From the NCBI GenBank assembly GCA_934394595.1, contig CAKRRX010000083.1:1-10806 (forward strand): a stretch of DNA of 10,806 nucleotides. The letters run 5' to 3'. Source of the DNA: an uncultured Blautia sp. GTDB lineage: Bacteria; Bacillota; Clostridia; Lachnospirales; Lachnospiraceae. The first letter of the stretch is position 1, and each line of letters begins with the position of its first letter. Below are positions 6,174 to 10,806 of this stretch, in pieces. The position numbers were made by a program, and so were the translations under genes. Below the pieces are notes generated by a model, which ran no database searches, had not been told where the DNA came from, and saw nothing but the letters and a program-made list of their open reading frames with translations.

Positions 6174-9100
6174 TCACTCCCATCCATTTTCCGCCGCTTC
6201 CCGTTCTTCTTGCGCTTCTGAACGGTAGATCCGGGACAGGCTGTAATAGATAGAAGCTGTTTTGGGGTATCTGACGCTGAAACAGTCAGCATTTTCCTGG
6301 TATTTGCGGGCAAGCTGCAGTTCTCCTGTTCCGGCAGATGCGCCGTGTATCCCCCTCATATTATATATTTCTCCTTTGTAACTTCTAAGCATTTCGTCAT
6401 CGGCAATTTCTTCGATCACAGTTCGCACAGCTTCACATGGTTTATAGCCGTCTTTGCCCTTTGGGGAAAATGCCAGTAAACGCCCCAGAAGCTTGCCAAA
6501 TAATTTTCCCTGCCGATTTGTTTCCAAAATCTCCTGAAATTCACGACTCCAGTTTCTGAAAGTGTCCTCGTCCACTTCCCCATTTTGTTCCCCGGGACAG
6601 AATTTTGCTTTCTCATATAATTCATAAAGATTCTGGTAATAATTCTTCTGCGTCTCTGTTTGCACTGTCTCTGGTTGCACTGTCTCTGGTTCCCCTTCTT
6701 TCACAAAGAGAATGGAGATCATTTCCCCGAAGATTTCCGGAGATTCCTTCATCCACTTCTGGGAGCATTTCATATCATTCCAGTCCAGCAGCTGCCCGAA
6801 ATAGAATTCGATTTCCATCAGCTTCCTGCTTTTTTGTGGATCTGACAAATATGCCGCCTGCAATGGCTCCAAAAGATTTTTCACATCATAACCAAGCGTA
6901 GAGCGGTTCTCACCTAATGGCATGTTCACAATGCCACTCATGTAATGATAAAGCTTTTCCACTTCCAGCTGTATGCTCTCATTGGTATTATTCAGCAATC
7001 TGAGATAAACCTCCAGGGTCCCGTATCTGGCGCATTCCTTTAATGCCCATTCTTCTTTTCCTGGAAAATATACCTGATAAGAACTCCAGAACGCTTTTTT
7101 CACAGCTTCTTCTGCATAGGTGATCTGTGGAATTTCCTTTGTTTTCCAGACCTGTGCATCATAAAAACGCAGCTTGCATTCCTCTGTGCTGTTTTCTGTT
7201 TTCATAAGGTCAAGAATCCTCGTAAAATCCGGTGTCTGGGACGGCTCCATGCTGCGGTAATAATCCACTGCCATTTTTCCACCGGGCTGCACCTGAAGAA
7301 GCATCTGAAGCACTTTTTCCTGATATTTGCCCTGCTTCCAGTATTTTGCCAGATAAGTGCCCAGGCTGCTTCCAGGATCACGGGAACAGATTTCAGCCAG
7401 CTTTTTCAGATCCAGCTTCTTTTCCTGAAATTCCAGGAGCTGTTTTTTTATCCAAGTTTCAGCTTTTTCCTTGTTTTTCTCTCTTTCGCCTTCTGTGTCA
7501 AAAGGAACCGGATGCAGCAGAAGTACTGCTATTTCTCCATCGAAAAGATGGGCGTAATCGTATTCCGGAATGGTTAGCTTTATGTCTTTCAGCAATTTTT
7601 CATAAACACAGATCTGATTCTCATCTATAGCCCATTCTGCGGAGGCAAAATAACGCTGTCGGTAGATCAGTCTGCGTATAGCATTTTTGACCTGAAACAA
7701 TTCGTCATCTTCCATTTGTGCTGATTCATAGGCAAATTGCTGCAAAATCCGAAACTGATCCTGCCCTGGCAATTCTCCCATATTTTCCAGCAGCTGGATC
7801 CAACGTTCTACCTTAAATTCCATATGCTTCAGCAAAATCTCTACATATCCGGAAGCAGTATTTTTCATTTCCTGGATGGTTACTTCTGTTTCTTCCACAT
7901 ATTCCCGGTAAACCGGGTGTGGAAATCCACTTACTACGCTGCTGTTCCGCCCCGGAAGCTGGTTACAGATCCGGTTCCAGGCTTTTTCATTATATTGAAA
8001 GGCTTTTTCTGCCATGGCAGCTTTTTCCTCGGGTGTGCGAAGAGCTGTGGTGTTGTGCCAGATACAGAACACCTTGTCAAAAATATTTTTCAGATTGCTT
8101 TCCTGTGCCTTGCATCTGTTATCCAGACAGAAAAACCATGTAAGTATCTCTGACGCGTATTCTTTTTGCATCAGGAAGGTCTCTGCCCCGCACAAAATGT
8201 TCATATTGTCATGTCTTGCCATGAGATAATCCCCGGAAGGGGCTTCAAACAGCTCCAGCATTCCTGTGGAAGCATCCAGCTCTGACTGCATTCTTTTCAG
8301 GGTTTCTTTTGGGGAAATCTCGCAAAATTCGCTCCAGAAGCTGGATATATATTTCCATTTTTCCACGCTGTCTACATTTTCCAGTATTTTTCTGACTACA
8401 TCGTCCAGCTCCTGCTGACTGTTTTCTTTGTTACAATAGCAGGTTTTTATAAGAAGGGTTTTCAGCATTCCATTTCTTACATTTCCTGACCAGAACAGGG
8501 TTTCCCCGTTCATCTGTGCCATAATTCTTTCTTCTGTTGTTTCATAGGAAAAAAGTGCCTCGGCCTCATTTAACACTTCCTGAAAGCATTGGAGAAATCT
8601 TTTCCAGATGGGATCGTCTGTCTCCAGTTTTATATAATCCCAGGTGTTTTCCACGTTGGACAGATAATAGGTCTTTTTTTGATGCCTTTTTACTACATAT
8701 ATAAATGGGTCCTCGTCCTGGGTGTAGGGCTTCAGGGTGTCCATGAATTCCTCATAGCGCAGATTACTTAGAGTCTCTACCAGAGTCTGATCGCCTTGTG
8801 CATCTGTCCATTGTCCAAGTAAAAGGCAGGTTTTCTTTATGGCATCCGGCAGTTTTTTCAGCCAGCCGGGCTTTTTACAGTACAGGCCATTGAAAATCTT
8901 CTTTTTCATGGGAAAGTACAGGCCATGGGTTTCTGATACCAGTCTGCTGGCTGCTCCTATGTTCATTCCGCAGTGTTCCAGTGCTTTTGCGATATTCCAG
9001 CGAAGCCTGGGGCGAAGCTCCAGCACAGGCCCCGGCACCGGCAGGTCTTCTGTGATCACAAATATGTTGGTGTTTCCCGGTATGGCGACAATTTCATCGG

Positions 9101-9905
9101 AGCGAAACCATGGAATGTATACATTTTGACTGGCACCTATCTGCAAAAGCTTTTCCCAGTCATTCTCACTTTTTACCACGAAAATGGTCCGCTCTTCCTG
9201 TAAGCGCCACAGTTCATTCAGGATACTGTAAATGGCTTCTTCCTGGCAGCGTGCTTTTACATACAGCCGTTCCTGCTCCCGTTGCTGCTGAAATATTTCT
9301 TGAAAATTTTCATCATCTATGAAGAAAAATTCTATGCCAATTCTTGGGGAAAGAGTGCTGCGTTTTAGCTTGATATCCATTTCATCGGCGGAATAGATTT
9401 CGATTTCCTGTTTTCGGTACAGGGCAAGCTCTTTTTCCATTTTGTTGATTTTGGCCAGGATTTTCTCTGAGGATGCTTTTTGCTCTTCCCGCCAGTCCTG
9501 CTGGAAATAGCGGTCGTATTTCTCCGGTGCTATGGCAGGGAGCTGTTCCAGGATCACACATAGAATTGCGTTTGCGTAGGAAATGGCGGTTTCATGCGGA
9601 ATTTCATAAGCTTCCATCTGCTCTAACAGTGCGCCAAGGAGCTGTTTTTTCAACTGATAGCCGGATTCGGCACGCATATTTTGGGCCAGCTTATCCATGT
9701 TTGTCTTAGAAAGTATTTCTGACAGGTCTTCGTATATGTGCTCTGCCGCACTTTGCTCCTGTCTTATAAAAAACTCACCGGTGTTTACAAAAAGCTTTTT
9801 CCAGGCGGTTTTATCTTTGCTCTTTTTGATAACGGCTTCTGTGGCATTGACCAGCAGATTTTCGCCGTTGCTCTGAATGAGATTTTTCAGAATTTCTTCC
9901 ATCAT
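6174..9905 (-). CDS. Large helical protein, unrecognised; candidate defence gene
   Basis: A 1243-residue cytosolic protein without signal peptide or membrane helices, which I cannot assign to a named family. Residues 1-165 are helical with a coiled-coil-like stretch at about 140-166. Residues 167-430 hold the most family-like text: YVKARCQEEAIYSIL (215-229), IFVVKSENDWEKLL (241-254), VYIPWFRSDEIVAIPGNTN (262-280), LVSETHGLYFPMKKKIFNG (322-340), then LLLGQWTDAQGDQTLVETLS (361-380) and EDPFIYVV (398-405). This resembles the region after the ATPase, including a winged-helix-like part, in STAND-type and other large uncharacterised proteins. No GxxxxGKS/T loop is present. The remaining 800 residues look like helical repeats. 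ATG 9905 has AAGGAG nine bases upstream; a second ATG follows at once. It lies 33 bases after tcdA and 94 bases before the ATPase gene. Base composition matches tcdA rather than the AT-rich pair. A sensor role is inference from size and neighbours. Confidence 0.88.
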   Translation of the reverse strand: MMEEILKNLIQSNGENLLVNATEAVIKKSKDKTAWKKLFVNTGEFFIRQEQSAAEHIYEDLSEILSKTNMDKLAQNMRAESGYQLKKQLLGALLEQMEAYEIPHETAISYANAILCVILEQLPAIAPEKYDRYFQQDWREEQKASSEKILAKINKMEKELALYRKQEIEIYSADEMDIKLKRSTLSPRIGIEFFFIDDENFQEIFQQQREQERLYVKARCQEEAIYSILNELWRLQEERTIFVVKSENDWEKLLQIGASQNVYIPWFRSDEIVAIPGNTNIFVITEDLPVPGPVLELRPRLRWNIAKALEHCGMNIGAASRLVSETHGLYFPMKKKIFNGLYCKKPGWLKKLPDAIKKTCLLLGQWTDAQGDQTLVETLSNLRYEEFMDTLKPYTQDEDPFIYVVKRHQKKTYYLSNVENTWDYIKLETDDPIWKRFLQCFQEVLNEAEALFSYETTEERIMAQMNGETLFWSGNVRNGMLKTLLIKTCYCNKENSQQELDDVVRKILENVDSVEKWKYISSFWSEFCEISPKETLKRMQSELDASTGMLELFEAPSGDYLMARHDNMNILCGAETFLMQKEYASEILTWFFCLDNRCKAQESNLKNIFDKVFCIWHNTTALRTPEEKAAMAEKAFQYNEKAWNRICNQLPGRNSSVVSGFPHPVYREYVEETEVTIQEMKNTASGYVEILLKHMEFKVERWIQLLENMGELPGQDQFRILQQFAYESAQMEDDELFQVKNAIRRLIYRQRYFASAEWAIDENQICVYEKLLKDIKLTIPEYDYAHLFDGEIAVLLLHPVPFDTEGEREKNKEKAETWIKKQLLEFQEKKLDLKKLAEICSRDPGSSLGTYLAKYWKQGKYQEKVLQMLLQVQPGGKMAVDYYRSMEPSQTPDFTRILDLMKTENSTEECKLRFYDAQVWKTKEIPQITYAEEAVKKAFWSSYQVYFPGKEEWALKECARYGTLEVYLRLLNNTNESIQLEVEKLYHYMSGIVNMPLGENRSTLGYDVKNLLEPLQAAYLSDPQKSRKLMEIEFYFGQLLDWNDMKCSQKWMKESPEIFGEMISILFVKEGEPETVQPETVQTETQKNYYQNLYELYEKAKFCPGEQNGEVDEDTFRNWSREFQEILETNRQGKLFGKLLGRLLAFSPKGKDGYKPCEAVRTVIEEIADDEMLRSYKGEIYNMRGIHGASAGTGELQLARKYQENADCFSVRYPKTASIYYSLSRIYRSEAQEEREAAENGWE
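6660..6689 (-). repeat. Exact 15-base tandem duplication in the large gene
   Basis: TTGCACTGTCTCTGG occurs twice head to tail (6660-6674, 6675-6689, plus-strand spelling), with a weaker third copy just before it. It codes the repeated ETVQP/ETVQT segment in a linker near the C-terminal fifth of the large protein. The length is a whole number of codons, which points to a recent slippage event in a tolerant linker. Confidence 0.8.
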
Positions 9906-9938
9906 GGCTGGCTGCTCCTTTTGGGGGTGTGCGCTTGC

Positions 9939-10694
9939 TTACGCTTTACACAGATCTTTTACCACTTCGCCGGCAATGATCAGCCCTGCTACAGAGGGAA
10001 CGAATGCCACACTTCCGGGGATATCGCGGCGCTCTGTACATTTGTGCGCTGCTCCCGGAGGGCAGATGCAGTGAGTACGGCAGCTGATGGACATATCTTC
10101 TATTGGCCTTGTGGGGATTTCCTCTGAGTAAACCACTTTCAGCTTGCGGACGCCTCTTTTTTTCAGCTCACGGCGCATTACTTTTGCCAGAGGGCAGACC
10201 TTGGTCTTGTAGATGTCTGCTACCTTGAACTGGCTGGCATCCAGCTTATTGCCGGCGCCCATGCTGCTGATAATGGGGACGCCTTTTTCTTTGGCTTTCA
10301 TGACCAGGGAAATTTTGGCAGTAACCGTATCTACTGCATCTACAATGTAATCGTACTCTTCAAATGGAAAATCATCGGCATTTTCCGGAAGGAAGAAGCA
10401 CTTGTGTGTCTCAACTTTCACATTTGGATTGATTTCCAGCATGCGCTCTTTCATCACGTCTGTCTTATATTTTCCAACGGTCTTGCGGGTGGCAATGATC
10501 TGACGGTTCAGATTGGTAAGGCATACTTTGTCATCGTCTATGAGATCAAATGCGCCTACACCACTTCGCACCAGCGCCTCGCACACGTATCCGCCAACAC
10601 CGCCGATTCCAAATACAGCGACTCTGGCATCAGCCAGCTTTTTCATTCCTTCCTCGCCCAGAAGCAGCTGGGTTCTTGAAAACTGATTTAACAT
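9939..10694 (-). CDS. tcdA: tRNA threonylcarbamoyladenosine dehydratase (TcdA/CsdL)
   Basis: E1-like ATP-dependent enzyme that dehydrates t6A37 of ANN-decoding tRNAs to the cyclic form ct6A, in the cytosol. The 251 residues show the nucleotide-binding loop FGIGGVGGYVCEAL (28-41), LIDDDKVCLTNLNRQ (51-65) with the acidic and Asn-Arg-Gln residues of the ThiF/MoeB fold, a Lys pair in GKYK (74-77), IVDAVDTVTAK (117-127) and the family-typical SMGAGNKLD (144-152). A Cys-rich part follows: CPLA (167-170) and HCICPPGAAHKC (208-219). The Firmicute form ends at about 250 residues and lacks the C-terminal membrane helix of the E. coli protein. ATG 10694 has GAGGAG about 12 bases upstream, slightly long, but the N-terminal FSRTQLLLGEEG matches the usual family opening. 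No CsdA/CsdE-type partner gene is nearby. It is probably a housekeeping gene, and the large gene downstream may use its transcript. Confidence 0.95.
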   Translation of the reverse strand: MLNQFSRTQLLLGEEGMKKLADARVAVFGIGGVGGYVCEALVRSGVGAFDLIDDDKVCLTNLNRQIIATRKTVGKYKTDVMKERMLEINPNVKVETHKCFFLPENADDFPFEEYDYIVDAVDTVTAKISLVMKAKEKGVPIISSMGAGNKLDASQFKVADIYKTKVCPLAKVMRRELKKRGVRKLKVVYSEEIPTRPIEDMSISCRTHCICPPGAAHKCTERRDIPGSVAFVPSVAGLIIAGEVVKDLCKA

Positions 10695-10806
10695 ATTTTT
10701 TCTATTCTCCTCGTATATTTTAATCTACAAGCTAGTACAGCGAAAATTAAGTATCTGCTATATTGACGCAGAATGATTTTCTCATATGCAAGGCGGAGGA
10801 ATGAGG
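10695..10806. other. Non-coding edge upstream of tcdA with imperfect dyad
   Basis: No gene is visible in these 112 bases. An imperfect dyad spans 10742-10781 (GAAAAT and ATTTTC outside, TCTGC and GCAGA inside, nine-base loop). It has no T-run, so it is not a terminator. I cannot pick a convincing tcdA promoter; a weak TAAAAT lies about 20 bases before the binding site. Confidence 0.4.

Noticed and set aside
6174..9905. A P-loop NTPase domain in the large protein
   Set aside because: I searched for GxxxxGKS/T and found none. Segments like NRICNQLPGRNSS and PGPVLELR do not fit the motif.
10792..10803. GGCGGAGGAATG at the right edge read as binding site plus start of a plus-strand gene
   Set aside because: No spacing between the GGAGGA and ATG, and too little sequence follows to test a frame.

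Overview
The window reads as chromosomal DNA from a low-to-mid GC Gram-positive bacterium, most likely a gut clostridium of the Lachnospiraceae type (Blautia/Dorea-like). This is an inference from the AGGAGG-type ribosome binding sites, the Gram-positive style split polysaccharide co-polymerase plus tyrosine kinase, the LytR-CpsA-Psr protein, and the short TcdA form. No rRNA or tRNA gene and no transposase is visible. Every supportable gene lies on the minus strand, so transcription runs from high to low coordinates.

Right part (10694 to 6174): tcdA, a housekeeping tRNA-modification gene (threonylcarbamoyladenosine dehydratase), is followed after 33 bases by a 1243-residue cytosolic protein that I do not recognise as a named family. 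It is helix-rich, has no P-loop that I can see, and its first third resembles the post-ATPase part of STAND-like or other large sensor proteins. It may be an undescribed defence-type gene.

Middle part (6165 to 4437): a visibly AT-rich two-gene unit. A perfect 16-base inverted repeat, each arm itself a palindrome, brackets the promoter. Then come an RloA/AbiLi-like ABC-type ATPase and, overlapping it by 10 bases, an RloB/AbiLii-like gene. The RloB product has the family's N-terminal SEGxKTEP segment joined directly to the family's C-terminal segment, so the Toprim-like core appears to be missing. The unit looks like a transferred abortive-infection module whose effector has been internally deleted, or a compact variant.

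Left part (4384 to 60): a polysaccharide assembly cassette with its own sigma-A-like promoter (TTGACA, 17 bases, TAAACT) overlapped by a TACACT/AGTGTA dyad. The order is a Wzz/CpsC-type co-polymerase, a CpsD-type tyrosine kinase with an 11-tyrosine Gly/Tyr tail, a LytR-CpsA-Psr ligase whose start lies inside the kinase gene, and a secreted acidic protein with an internally duplicated domain. An intrinsic terminator follows at 107-60. The first three would act together: the co-polymerase and kinase control chain length and export, and the LCP enzyme attaches the polymer to the wall. The secreted protein has no known role but is placed as the last member of this operon. No glycosyltransferase, polymerase or flippase gene lies in the window.
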